The notes under the pieces: generated by a model
Told to the model about the DNA's origin: nothing
Database searches by the model: none
The model's input: only the letters and a program-made list of their open reading frames with translations
Made by a program: the position numbers and the translations under genes
In this document: in pieces, positions 14,415-22,381 of the stretch
Layout of the letters: every line of letters begins with the position of its first letter
Position numbering within the stretch: the first letter of the stretch is position 1
IMG/VR virus record: IMGVR_UViG_3300021962_000233
Span: 1-40,934 of that record
DNA: 40,934 nt
Strand: one strand, 5' to 3'
Origin: a virus

Positions 14415-14637
14415 CGTTTTTAATTGTTTCAATCCTTCGGTTCAAATACCAAACCGCCTTTTCCAAATCTTGAACTGGCGGGTTACCGTCTTTCTTACCA
14501 CTACGCCCGATGTATTTTAGTACATTGAATAGGTAAGCATCTCTGTCCAATCCCCAAGCCTCGGCGACTTTAACTACCTCATATGGATTATCCTCTCCAC
14601 CATAATGTTTAGGGTGGTTAACCATTTCTTGTGACAT
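14407..14637 (-). CDS. DUF3310 family protein
   Basis: 76 residues. It has VNHPKHYGG at 6-14, YEVVKVAEAWGLD, then FNVLKYIGRSGKKDG and QDLEKAVWYLNRRIE. This is the characteristic DUF3310 pattern, common as a small phage protein with a helical fold. It is usually called a nucleotide-kinase-like or hypothetical phage protein, and its role is not established. It overlaps the membrane-protein gene downstream. Confidence 0.9.
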   Translation of the reverse strand: MSQEMVNHPKHYGGEDNPYEVVKVAEAWGLDRDAYLFNVLKYIGRSGKKDGNPPVQDLEKAVWYLNRRIETIKNDV

Positions 14638-14640
14638 AGT

Positions 14641-14832
14641 TTATTGTATTTTAAGACCGTAATAACCAGGAGATAATGGACTTTCTTCCACTAACCCATC
14701 TTGGATAAGTTTATCCAAAAACTCTTTGGTTTCTTCTTCTGTTTGTTTTAGGATGTATTTTGCAATATATCCAATGTGTACTGGCTGTCTTAGTTTACCC
14801 AAGACCAATTCTTCAGGACTTTTTGTTTTCAT
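14641..14832 (-). CDS. Small winged-helix-like protein
   Basis: The start at 14832 (MKTKSPEELVLGKLRQPVHIG) is chosen over 14940, which would place 36 extra basic residues over the neighbour gene. 63 residues with helix-turn-helix and wing spacing: LGKLRQP, IGYIAKYI, TEEETKEFLDKLIQDGLVEE, then GYYGLK as the wing strand. It may bind DNA or RNA as a small regulator. The 20-nt overlap with the upstream gene suggests coupled translation. Confidence 0.65.
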   Translation of the reverse strand: MKTKSPEELVLGKLRQPVHIGYIAKYILKQTEEETKEFLDKLIQDGLVEESPLSPGYYGLKIQ

Positions 14833-15073
14833 AACGCTGACGTTTTTCTTCTCTACGTTGTTTTCTAACTTTCTTATCCGATACACCTGATTGGGTATTT
14901 TCTTTGTTAACAGATTTTGGTTCCGTCTTTTTAACTTCACCTCGTACTTCTGTTTTCCAAATTGATTTTGGGATGAATTCCCAATTTAGGTAGCTAACAC
15001 CAACGAGATTGTGCGCCTCTTTGTTGTCTACACGTTTGATTTCTCCTGTTTGTTTATTTCTAATCGTCTTCAT
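14813..15073 (-). CDS. Hypothetical protein with basic tail
   Basis: 86 residues. A compact N-terminal part (MKTIRNKQTGEIKRVDNKEA, then a Trp-containing segment) is followed by a disordered Lys/Arg-rich tail (VRKQRREEKRQRYENKKS). The tail suggests nucleic-acid or capsid contact. The gene begins 4 nt after the GT11-like gene stop. No family name recalled. Confidence 0.65.
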   Translation of the reverse strand: MKTIRNKQTGEIKRVDNKEAHNLVGVSYLNWEFIPKSIWKTEVRGEVKKTEPKSVNKENTQSGVSDKKVRKQRREEKRQRYENKKS

Positions 15074-15077
15074 AAAA

Positions 15078-16010
15078 TTAAGTTTTAATTTTCCAACTTT
15101 GATATGGTATCATTGTTCGAGGATGATGCTCAAAAAATGATTCATGAATGTAAGTATACTCATTTTCTTGCTTACTATCAAGGTAAGCCCCCCAAAAAGA
15201 TAGGGTCGAATTTGAAAGTATATGTTTATTGCACATTGCCATCATCAACATACAAATGTAAGGGTCCTCATCAATAAAATGAAATTTACTTTTGGGGTAA
15301 TTTGTTTGTTCTACATATTTCTTAGCTAGTGATTCATTATCACTAAAAACCAATATATTAGAATCATTATCTATATCCATTAGAATGTTTTTAACCCATT
15401 CAGGTTCTATTCTAACTGGCTGGATAAAATCATTATCGTTACCCAATCTTAGGTGGAGTGATATAGTATCTTTTACAAATAACTGTCCGTAGTGATATTC
15501 AATCCAATCTGTAATGTTTGGGTCAGGCGTAAAGTAATCGAGTAACATATCTCTATGATGATGCCAATACTCGTGATTAAAAAAATATCCTTGAAATATG
15601 GATGGTGTTTGTGTAACAATCGAATCTAAATTAATATATTCCCCTCCCTTACCAGTATCGTAGTCCCACGCTAACTGTTGGTCAAACCACCACTGAAATG
15701 CGTTTGGTCTACCTTCAAACCATGGTAGTTTTGGGAATATATCACCCAACGATATATCTCTATCTTTTACGGTGTGTCCACCCCACGGGTCGAAGTGGTG
15801 ATTCCTTCCATTTCTATTTAATATTGAGGACCATTTGGAACTCTCCGATTGGTGATTTGTCCAATATCCTAATAAAGGTCTATAACCTTTGTCTTTTGAG
15901 TAAGCTAATAGGGTTGCCATTTGGAACATTATATTTCCAAGTCCACCCATTAAGATTGTTGAAACTGTATTTGGGGTAATGATAATATCTTGTTTATCTC
16001 TAAGACCCAT
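15078..16010 (-). CDS. GT11-like fucosyltransferase (alpha-1,2 type)
   Basis: Predicted to transfer fucose from GDP-fucose to an acceptor glycan. 310 residues. GGLGNIMFQMA at 22-32 is the GT11 N-terminal motif. HLRLGND at 186-192 sits where GT11 enzymes have HxRRGD, so the usual second Arg and Asp are changed (R to L, D to N). SNSTLSFWGAYL at 266-277 is the C-terminal motif. The altered central motif may change donor use or activity. It is one of two fucosyltransferase-like enzymes here, and no GDP-fucose synthesis genes are seen, so the donor would come from the host. It overlaps the upstream gene by 11 nt. Confidence 0.85.
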   Translation of the reverse strand: MGLRDKQDIIITPNTVSTILMGGLGNIMFQMATLLAYSKDKGYRPLLGYWTNHQSESSKWSSILNRNGRNHHFDPWGGHTVKDRDISLGDIFPKLPWFEGRPNAFQWWFDQQLAWDYDTGKGGEYINLDSIVTQTPSIFQGYFFNHEYWHHHRDMLLDYFTPDPNITDWIEYHYGQLFVKDTISLHLRLGNDNDFIQPVRIEPEWVKNILMDIDNDSNILVFSDNESLAKKYVEQTNYPKSKFHFIDEDPYICMLMMAMCNKHILSNSTLSFWGAYLDSKQENEYTYIHESFFEHHPRTMIPYQSWKIKT

Positions 16011-16191
16011 ACATATTATTCATTAATTTTATGGTACTATCTTTTGATATCCCATCCCTATAGATTCCATAAAATTTAGAAGACCAATAATCCATAAACA
16101 TTAAAGCGTCGGCTTTAAAGAGAGTGTTGAGGTTCTCTTCTTTAGTTTTTAGGATTAGCTCCTTACTAATCATTCTTTTATTGAAACCCAT
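16000..16191 (-). CDS. Small hypothetical protein
   Basis: 63 residues, basic N-terminus then a helical Trp/Tyr-containing centre (FMDYWSSKFYGIYRDG). Start at 16191, or residue 7 as an alternative. It overlaps the DUF2452 gene by 22 nt and the GT11-like gene by 11 nt. Unknown function. Confidence 0.55.
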   Translation of the reverse strand: MGFNKRMISKELILKTKEENLNTLFKADALMFMDYWSSKFYGIYRDGISKDSTIKLMNNMYGS

Positions 16192-16610
16192 TTGTTTTCA
16201 GAATTTAATCTAACAGTAACAATATATTCCCTATTCCATTCTTTTGGAGAAATCAAAGATAAGAAATATTCTCCACTTGGCCTCCTATACAAATAATAAA
16301 TTTCACCAATTACTGGTTCAAATGAAAATTTTGAATTATAAATTAAATCGTTTAATTTAACCTCATTGATTAAATTATTATAATCCTCAACTAATTCGTT
16401 ATATTTTGCATTAAATGTTTTTTGGACTTTGTTAACACCTCGACTTTTAAATGCACCAACATCGTCCAGTTTTATAACAGGAGCAGATACATTGGTACCA
16501 TATGGTAGAATTGAGGCATTGTATTTATCCTCTTTTTCATCCCATACAATATTATCTGGTTTCTTTTTTGTCGATGAAGTTTCTCCAGACATATTCTCTA
16601 AGTTTTGCAC
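16170..16610 (-). CDS. DUF2452 family protein
   Basis: 146 residues; the start may be 16610 or 16592 (MSGETSST). Conserved-looking blocks are KPDNIVWDEKEDKYNA at ~17, LPYGTNVSAPVIKLDDV, FKSRGVNKVQKTFNAKY, and a C-terminal YNSKFSFEPVIGEIYYLYRRPSGEYFLSL (given here in parts). These match the DUF2452 family, which I know mainly from Bacteroidota, supporting the host assignment. Function unknown. A small out-of-frame gene (16552-16668) overlaps its 5' end. Confidence 0.85.
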   Translation of the reverse strand: MQNLENMSGETSSTKKKPDNIVWDEKEDKYNASILPYGTNVSAPVIKLDDVGAFKSRGVNKVQKTFNAKYNELVEDYNNLINEVKLNDLIYNSKFSFEPVIGEIYYLYRRPSGEYFLSLISPKEWNREYIVTVRLNSENKWVSIKE

Positions 16611-16668
16611 CTAATACCGAGTCGTTAGGATTTTCTTTTACCAATTCAATTAATTCTTGCTCACTCAT
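16552..16668 (-). CDS. 38-residue protein overlapping DUF2452 gene
   Basis: ATG at 16668 overlaps the stop of the 16665-17396 gene as ATGA. The frame stays open for 38 codons to TAA at 16552, running into the DUF2452 gene in another frame. The product is acidic at the N-terminus (MSEQELIELVKENPNDSVLG) and basic at the C-terminus, with a helical heptad look. Supported by the coupled start, otherwise tentative. Confidence 0.5.
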   Translation of the reverse strand: MSEQELIELVKENPNDSVLGAKLREYVWRNFIDKKETR

Positions 16669-17396
16669 AACTTTTTAATTTTTTTGTGTGTTATTATTTT
16701 TGTGGATTGGAATACGTAATTCATTACTTTCCTTTTCACTAATGGTAATACAGATTCTTCAAAAGGAAATTTTACACTAAAATTTACATCAAAAAATGGT
16801 GAATATATTGTATCAGTATCAATTGTTTTTGTTTCTTCTACTACTTCAACATATTTTTTACTTTTTCCAACATAAATTAATTCAATGTGAAATTTATTTT
16901 CCATTGGTCTGTCATTAATTACCTCAACATTGTACTGGTAGATGTAATACATCTTATCTTTTTTAAATCTAAAAAACCCAAAAGTATAATCTAAATCATT
17001 TTCATCTTCATTTATTAAATCTAAAGAAACTGATTCATAAACCAAAGACCATATGGATTTTGCCATAACAAAAAGATAAGCAAACTTATCATAAGCATAA
17101 GTTGCTATTCTTTTTAATTCTTGTTTTTCTTGATTGTTTAAATTATCAATGACATTGTACTCAATATCACTTAACAAAATTTCTTGGTCAGGTTGGTCTA
17201 ATGGATTCTTAAGTGTGATATATTCAAAACTATCTCGAATCTTACTCGTATTAGCAAAGTGTAAAGATAATTCTTGAAATGCGGGATATAATTGAAAGTT
17301 ATCTAATCTATCTTCCGTCTTTTGTATATAGTCCAGTAGAACATATTCTTTATGTTCAAAATCTATAGGTTCCTTAAGTATCCAATTTAATTCCAT
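16665..17396 (-). CDS. Hypothetical protein, T4-like-phage style
   Basis: 243 residues. The N-terminus MELNWILKEPIDFEHKEYVL, followed by LLDYIQKTEDRLDNFQLYPAF, is helical. The second half is beta-rich with YYIYQYNVEVIN and FPFEESVLPLVKRKV. No domain recognised. The short gap to the 17437 gene (40 nt) contains an AT-rich inverted repeat (ATAAGATA / ATCTTAT). The stop is coupled to the small downstream gene. Confidence 0.75.
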   Translation of the reverse strand: MELNWILKEPIDFEHKEYVLLDYIQKTEDRLDNFQLYPAFQELSLHFANTSKIRDSFEYITLKNPLDQPDQEILLSDIEYNVIDNLNNQEKQELKRIATYAYDKFAYLFVMAKSIWSLVYESVSLDLINEDENDLDYTFGFFRFKKDKMYYIYQYNVEVINDRPMENKFHIELIYVGKSKKYVEVVEETKTIDTDTIYSPFFDVNFSVKFPFEESVLPLVKRKVMNYVFQSTKIITHKKIKKL

Positions 17397-17436
17397 AAGA
17401 TATAAAATAATAATTTTATCTTATGTTGTGAATAGA

Positions 17437-19047
17437 TTAATCTACTTGATATATGTAATACCACTTATCATTTATTCTCTCTTCCCATTCACTTCCATCA
17501 TACGGACTTAGATTTCCTCTACCATCCGTATATACAACATCTTCAATTAAAGCATCAACATCTATGTAATCACTCCTGTCCATACCAAATTCACTAATAT
17601 AATGCTCATAATTATCCGCGGCGTCATCAGCTCTTTCATTTGCTAAATTTTCAATCATCTCTTCAGTAGCTTCACCTTCAGGACTGTAATTAATCTCATC
17701 CCTTTCATTATCCAATTCATCAATTAAATTTTGGAAATCATCAATTACATCTTCATCCTCATCAGGGTCTAATTTATTCATCTCATATTCATACTCGGCA
17801 ATTTCCTGTTCAATTTGTTCGAGTCTTTCTTTTTGTTTTTCAGAAAAACCTAAATCTTCTGAATCAAAATAATTCTCAGGACTATTACTTATATCTTCAT
17901 AGAATATGTCATAAAAATCACTCTTAAGTCGTTCCATATCCATATGAGAGTCAACAAAACTCTGACTAAATGCCTCGGAACCCATATCATCCCAAAGTTG
18001 TCTAACATATTCCTTAGCCGCTTCCTCAGCCTCTTCATCAGTACCTACAGCCCAAGTGGTATTATGTTGGTTTTCTCCTAACCATTCATACGTATCTAAA
18101 TTATAATGACCGTACTGTGCAGGTAATAGGTAATAGATGTCTTCACCTTCAGCAACCTCATTATCATCTAATAAGTGTTTGAATACGGCATTTACCTTAG
18201 CAACTTCTTCGTCATCAGGGTGTAATTCTAAATCCCACTCTCTATTCTCTTTACGTTCCTGAGCATCTCTTAGACGAGCCGCAGTTCTTTCTCTTTCTTG
18301 TTGTTGTCTAATTCTTTCTATTTCTAAACGAGCGGCTTCCTTGTCTTTGAATATTTGAATCTCCCTTGAGAATTCATCATTCATATATTTTTGAATACTC
18401 GCATTAATCTTCTTCCACTCATCCGAACCTAAAATCCAACCATTATTAAAAGCACTATCAGGTGCATCAAAAAATGTTTGATTTCCATCATATTTTTGAA
18501 GGAGAGCCACTTTATAAAATTTATTATCACTCGGAGCCTTCTTATCTATAATATAAAATAATTTAGCGTCTTGGTTGTATCTATCGAAATGAGTATCACC
18601 ATTCATTGAAGCTGTACACCATTTAGTTCCGGCACCATAATAACAACTTGCTTTGTGTGTTTTGGGTGTTACAACTGTAAATCTATCATCTTCATAAACT
18701 TGGTCAGCGTCTTCAAGTTTTTTAACATCCCTTCTGGTTTTATTTTCGTGAGCTAATATTGCCTTCTTAATATCATCCAAACTTTGAAACTGGTTGATAT
18801 CTCTTTGGTCCAAAACGTTTTGATATTTTATAAACTTAGTTAAAGTTTCTTTCGCATCATTTAATTGTCCTTCCACATCTTCAGGAGATAATACCTTACC
18901 TAAAAAATTTAAAAACTTTTGATTGGTAGCAATATCTCTTGATAAGAGAAATATTTTCTTTAAATCATTTTTATTAAACTTTTTACCAAAAGCTCTTAAA
19001 AAATCTTGCTCCCTACCTTCAATCAATAATAATTTTGCGAATTTCAT
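17437..19047 (-). CDS. Large acidic TKWCTA-motif protein with LxE leader
   Basis: 536 residues. The N-terminus MKFAKLLLIEGREQDF has an L-x-E site at about residue 10, like T4 capsid-targeting leaders. At ~135-175 is GAGTKWCTASMN, followed by HFDRYNQDAKLFYIID, a block I have seen as a recurring hypothetical module in phages of this kind; its chemistry is unknown. Residues ~245-285 form a Glu/Arg-rich coiled coil (RQQQERERTAARL). The C-terminal half is very acidic with repeated DDE/EE clusters. The conserved Lys-Trp-Cys could mark a catalytic site. An internal virion (ejected) protein is a reasonable guess. Confidence 0.75.
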   Translation of the reverse strand: MKFAKLLLIEGREQDFLRAFGKKFNKNDLKKIFLLSRDIATNQKFLNFLGKVLSPEDVEGQLNDAKETLTKFIKYQNVLDQRDINQFQSLDDIKKAILAHENKTRRDVKKLEDADQVYEDDRFTVVTPKTHKASCYYGAGTKWCTASMNGDTHFDRYNQDAKLFYIIDKKAPSDNKFYKVALLQKYDGNQTFFDAPDSAFNNGWILGSDEWKKINASIQKYMNDEFSREIQIFKDKEAARLEIERIRQQQERERTAARLRDAQERKENREWDLELHPDDEEVAKVNAVFKHLLDDNEVAEGEDIYYLLPAQYGHYNLDTYEWLGENQHNTTWAVGTDEEAEEAAKEYVRQLWDDMGSEAFSQSFVDSHMDMERLKSDFYDIFYEDISNSPENYFDSEDLGFSEKQKERLEQIEQEIAEYEYEMNKLDPDEDEDVIDDFQNLIDELDNERDEINYSPEGEATEEMIENLANERADDAADNYEHYISEFGMDRSDYIDVDALIEDVVYTDGRGNLSPYDGSEWEERINDKWYYIYQVD

Positions 19048-19078
19048 AAAAATCGTTTAAGATAAATATTCAGAAGTT

Positions 19079-19720
19079 TTAATATTTCCAAGAATCTTTA
19101 TCATATCCAAAATAATCAAAATATTCTTTTAAATTACCATAAACTAAATCAGCTAAATCTTGAGTATAATATTTTTGAAAGTGTTGGAACTCTCCAATAT
19201 ATTCATCTCTTGGATTTTCGTTTTTACATGTGTTATTGACCAAATATTGTAAAGCCCTTTCTTTATTTGGAAGATTATTTAAAAATGGTATCTTTTCAAT
19301 TGAACCGACCATATCTTCCATTTTAATTATATAATCAGGTTCTCTACCAAACTCCTCCCACTTATTCATATAAAAATCTGGAGTTTCATCCGGATATCTA
19401 TGGTCAGCAAAATAACTCTTTTCCAACCATTCGGGGAATGTCATACCAAACCATGTACCACCAACTTCTACCGACTCATCTAAATAAGCCGATATTGCTC
19501 TTGAGTATGGGTTTCGAGTGTTACATACAATTTTATAATCCTCACACCCTTCAGGTATACCTTGTCGGTGTGTAAATGCACCTTCTCTCCAAACATACCA
19601 TCCATCAACATGATTAAATAAATCATCACAACCACCGTCTGTTATATACATAGATGTTGAACGTGAGGCACAACCTGCAGTTGCCCACCAAATAAAACCT
19701 AATTCTTTACTTACATTCAT
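19079..19720 (-). CDS. Sulfotransferase-like protein
   Basis: Predicted to transfer sulfate from PAPS to a hydroxyl of a glycan or protein. 213 residues. A P-loop-like 5'-phosphosulfate loop ATAGCASRST lies at 13-22. The 3'-phosphate motif TRNPYSRAISAY at 68-79 matches the (R)NPYxRxxSxY motif of the Sulfotransfer_2 type. The C-terminal YTQDLADLVYGNLKEYFDYF, then GYD, is also characteristic. It is shorter than typical carbohydrate sulfotransferases but keeps both PAPS sites. Its neighbours include glycosyltransferases and oxygenases, so glycan decoration is likely. Confidence 0.8.
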   Translation of the reverse strand: MNVSKELGFIWWATAGCASRSTSMYITDGGCDDLFNHVDGWYVWREGAFTHRQGIPEGCEDYKIVCNTRNPYSRAISAYLDESVEVGGTWFGMTFPEWLEKSYFADHRYPDETPDFYMNKWEEFGREPDYIIKMEDMVGSIEKIPFLNNLPNKERALQYLVNNTCKNENPRDEYIGEFQHFQKYYTQDLADLVYGNLKEYFDYFGYDKDSWKY

Positions 19721-19781
19721 AAAACTTTTATCTTGATATTTATAATATAATACATAAACTACAAATTAAATAAAGTTCACT

Positions 19782-19907
19782 ATGGGATGCGGTTGTAAAA
19801 ACAAACAAAACACTCAAACTACTACTCAACAATCAAGTAAAACACCAACTCAACAGGTTCAAGAAGCCATTAAGAAAACAGTTGAGAAGTATTACGAAAA
19901 GAAATAA
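19782..19907 (+). CDS. Small Cys-motif protein (MGCGCKNK)
   Basis: 41 residues. It opens MGCGCKNKQ, then has a Thr/Gln-rich linker and a charged helix (VQEAIKKTVEKYYEKK). The C-x-C pair next to the N-terminus could bind metal or be lipid-modified. It is followed by a clear + strand terminator, which supports a real transcript. Divergent from the sulfotransferase gene. Confidence 0.65.
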   Translation: MGCGCKNKQNTQTTTQQSSKTPTQQVQEAIKKTVEKYYEKK

Positions 19908-19932
19908 TTTATAGTTTGATGTGATGACTGAA

Positions 19933-19957
19933 GGGAGAAAATTATCTCCCTTTTTTT
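19933..19957 (+). terminator. Intrinsic terminator, + strand
   Basis: GGGAGA / TCTCCC with a six-base loop, followed by seven T residues. It ends the transcript of the 41-residue protein gene. Confidence 0.85.
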
Positions 19958-19964
19958 ATATTTA

Positions 19965-19977
19965 TATTTATAGTAAA
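19965..19977 (+). promoter_or_regulatory. TATTTATAGTAAA motif (putative late promoter)
   Basis: TATTTATAGTAAA ends 5 nt before the ATG at 19983, right after a terminator. It is the third exact copy of this 13-mer in the window. Confidence 0.5.
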
Positions 19978-19982
19978 AAATT

Positions 19983-20981
19983 ATGAAATTATCCACAATT
20001 TTAAATTACATAGAAGATGGTGACTACCAGAGTTTAGATGGATTTGTCGACACATACTTTAATGGAAATTACGAAGTATTATTTAACTTACTTAGTAAAC
20101 AAAACTTATTAGAAAAATATTCTGAGTTTTTTGAAGAAGAGATGTTTATCAAGTGGGCTAAATATATGTACGGAGAGGACCCTCAATATATTATAGACCT
20201 CATCGTTGAAGCTTATTTTGGAGATGTTATACAGGGTGGTGATGGTTATTGGATGAATATTGACAAAGAAGATTTATCAAACTTATTTGACACAGACAGA
20301 TGGGGTGGAGGCGCAAGAGAAGTTGCCAAAAAAGTTTTAAGTGATGATATTGATGATTTTTTTAATTATGTAGATATTCACGACCTTTATGATGATGTTA
20401 TTTCAAACTTAGATAAAAATAATTTATTAAAACTTAGAGAAGCTGTTTATACCGAGGTTGAGGGAAAGGAAGTAGAGATTGACGGTGAAAAGGATATAAT
20501 AACTCATGACCAAATTTTAGAAATGGATGAAAATGATTTGTCCGACTTTATAAAAGAAAATGCGCCTGAAGTTAATAGTAATTTAGCCAGTTTATATAAT
20601 TCATCGTATGAATCCGCATATTATGATGAAGTTTATGATTTGGTTTATCGTGAGTTGAAGTACTTCTTTGGTACTGAAAACCTTTTTAAAGATTACACGG
20701 TAACTAGAAAGGTGGTAGATAAAGAAACTAAGACAATCAAAGATATTGAGGTTCCCGCCTACCAGGTAAATGTTACTAAAATTCTACCCACAGTAATTAA
20801 AGATATATTAGATTCAGGTGGTTATGAAGCAGATAATGATTTTGAATATTACGGTAATTTTGAAGGTGTATTGAATAGATGGGTAAATGAAGATAATGCA
20901 ATAGATTTCCATGTTCCTGAATACGCCGATTGGCAAAAAATTAACGAAAATCTGAATGATATGTTTAACGATTATATCTAA
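19983..20981 (+). CDS. Acidic hypothetical protein, possible internal protein
   Basis: 332 residues, very acidic (many DD/EE pairs) and Tyr-rich. The N-terminus MKLSTILNYIEDGD is short and leader-like, with hydrophobic residues before an x-I-E site. The interior has helical repeats such as WAKYMYGEDPQYIIDLIV and ISNLDKNNLLKLREAV, and ends in VPEYADWQKI. No recognised domain. Composition resembles the acidic tail of the 17437-19047 protein, so the two might share a role in the virion. Confidence 0.7.
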   Translation: MKLSTILNYIEDGDYQSLDGFVDTYFNGNYEVLFNLLSKQNLLEKYSEFFEEEMFIKWAKYMYGEDPQYIIDLIVEAYFGDVIQGGDGYWMNIDKEDLSNLFDTDRWGGGAREVAKKVLSDDIDDFFNYVDIHDLYDDVISNLDKNNLLKLREAVYTEVEGKEVEIDGEKDIITHDQILEMDENDLSDFIKENAPEVNSNLASLYNSSYESAYYDEVYDLVYRELKYFFGTENLFKDYTVTRKVVDKETKTIKDIEVPAYQVNVTKILPTVIKDILDSGGYEADNDFEYYGNFEGVLNRWVNEDNAIDFHVPEYADWQKINENLNDMFNDYI

Positions 20982-21030
20982 ATCATATTTTCTTTATTAC
21001 CTTTTATTTTATTATTAGAAAAAAAACAAT

Positions 21031-21609
21031 ATGAGAGTTAATTCACTTATCATTGATGATTTCTATTCTAACCCTGAAGAAGTTAGGGAATTCGCATTAC
21101 AACAAGAGTTTAAAGTTAGAGGTAACTATCCTGGTATGAGGACGGAAACATTTGCCAGTGACGAATTAAAACAAACCATTCAAGATATTATTGAACCGTT
21201 TGCAGGTAAAATAACAAGATGGGAAACGGAATATACCGGTAGTTTTCAATATACTACCGCCGATGACCGTTCATGGATTCATACCGATTCATATACCGAT
21301 TGGGCTGGTGTTTTATATCTTACACCCAATGCTCCTTTAACTGCAGGTACCGGATTATTTAAACACAAAGAGAGTGGGTTAACCACTTGGAGACACCAAG
21401 ACCATACCGAGGAAGAAGCTAAATTAGCCCCTCATTTTAATCAAGGTAGAGATATTACCAAATGGGATATGGTTGATAGATTCGGTAATGTATTCAATAG
21501 ATTAGTAATGTATAGAGGAGATTTATTCCATATATCATTAGATTATTTCGGAGAATCATTAGAAGATGGAAGATTATTCCAAGTATTCTTTTTTAACACA
21601 GAACAATAA
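21031..21609 (+). CDS. 2-oxoglutarate/Fe(II) oxygenase, DUF6445-like
   Basis: Predicted non-heme iron dioxygenase that hydroxylates a protein or small molecule. 192 residues. The facial triad is read as H84-x-D86 (IHTDSY) and H167 (LFHISLDYF), with R181 (GRLFQVFFF) as the likely 2-oxoglutarate contact. The core WAGVLYLTPNAP at 91-102 and the TGLFKHKESG loop fit DUF6445-like oxygenases. It is first of a tight pair (1 nt gap) with another oxygenase. The hydroxylation substrate is unknown; the phage collagen-like fibres are candidates. Confidence 0.85.
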   Translation: MRVNSLIIDDFYSNPEEVREFALQQEFKVRGNYPGMRTETFASDELKQTIQDIIEPFAGKITRWETEYTGSFQYTTADDRSWIHTDSYTDWAGVLYLTPNAPLTAGTGLFKHKESGLTTWRHQDHTEEEAKLAPHFNQGRDITKWDMVDRFGNVFNRLVMYRGDLFHISLDYFGESLEDGRLFQVFFFNTEQ

Positions 21610-21610
21610 T

Positions 21611-22351
21611 ATGAGAAAATTAAATGAACATTTTTCAGAAACATTAATAAATCCAGAATTGGATATTAATAAATTAAACGAAGAGTTTACCAATAATAGA
21701 GTTGTGGTAATCAATAACTTTTTAAAACCTGAGCAAGTAGAAATATTAACTCAGTTTTTAACTTACGGAATGCCTTCAGATTGGTGGAATTCAGCCTCTT
21801 ACCCATCTCAAGATAAGTACGATAAAGTAACTTACGTTAGAAATTTCACTGAGAATCAAGAAGATATTTCACGAAATTATGCATTTGCCACTGAAGCTTT
21901 TGCTCGTGGTGAATTTGCTTATCATTTCTTTAGAACACTCGATAATCACCAAGAAGGATGTAACTGTCATGAATGTGAATTTAGAGAATGGTTAATTTCT
22001 GAAGAAGTTATTAATTTTATCTCACAAATAACAGGTGAAAAATACACAACAACGGATGAAGTATTTGCAGCATGTTATACACCAGGTGATTTTCTTTCAC
22101 CTCACGTGGATTCACCTAACGGTACTTTAGGTTTTGTAATTCAGTTATCACAAAATTGGTTACCGCAGTTTGGTGGATTATTACATTTCATGGATGACAA
22201 TAAAGAAAACGTTGAAAGAATTGAGGTTCCTGAATACAATTCTTTAACACTCTTTTATCTACCTAAAGGTAAGGGTAAATGGCATTACGTGTCTCACGTA
22301 TCACCAGGGGTTACCGAACTAAGATTAACATATACAGGTTGGTATAAATGA
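21611..22351 (+). CDS. 2-oxoglutarate/Fe(II) oxygenase (prolyl-hydroxylase type)
   Basis: The start at 21611 (MRKLNEHFSE) is chosen over 21566, which lies inside the previous gene. 246 residues. The triad is read as H165-x-D167 (SPHVDS) and H229 (SHVSPG), with R238 (ELRLTY) as the 2-oxoglutarate-binding residue. The GGLLHFMDD strand and the TLFYLP pattern fit the prolyl-hydroxylase-like fold, such as Ofd1/Tpa1 relatives. An extra C-x-C-H-x-C cluster at 117-122 (GCNCHEC) may bind a metal. Second gene of the oxygenase pair, ending at a perfect bidirectional terminator. Confidence 0.85.
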   Translation: MRKLNEHFSETLINPELDINKLNEEFTNNRVVVINNFLKPEQVEILTQFLTYGMPSDWWNSASYPSQDKYDKVTYVRNFTENQEDISRNYAFATEAFARGEFAYHFFRTLDNHQEGCNCHECEFREWLISEEVINFISQITGEKYTTTDEVFAACYTPGDFLSPHVDSPNGTLGFVIQLSQNWLPQFGGLLHFMDDNKENVERIEVPEYNSLTLFYLPKGKGKWHYVSHVSPGVTELRLTYTGWYK

Positions 22352-22381
22352 AAAAGGAGGGTTAATAACCCTCCTTTTTTT
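22351..22381. terminator. Bidirectional terminator between convergent genes
   Basis: AAGGAGGGTTA / TAACCCTCCTT is a perfect palindromic hairpin flanked by A-run and T-run, so it works in both directions. It separates the oxygenase pair (+) from the 22362-23381 group (-), and its arm holds the stop codon of the - strand gene. Confidence 0.95.
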
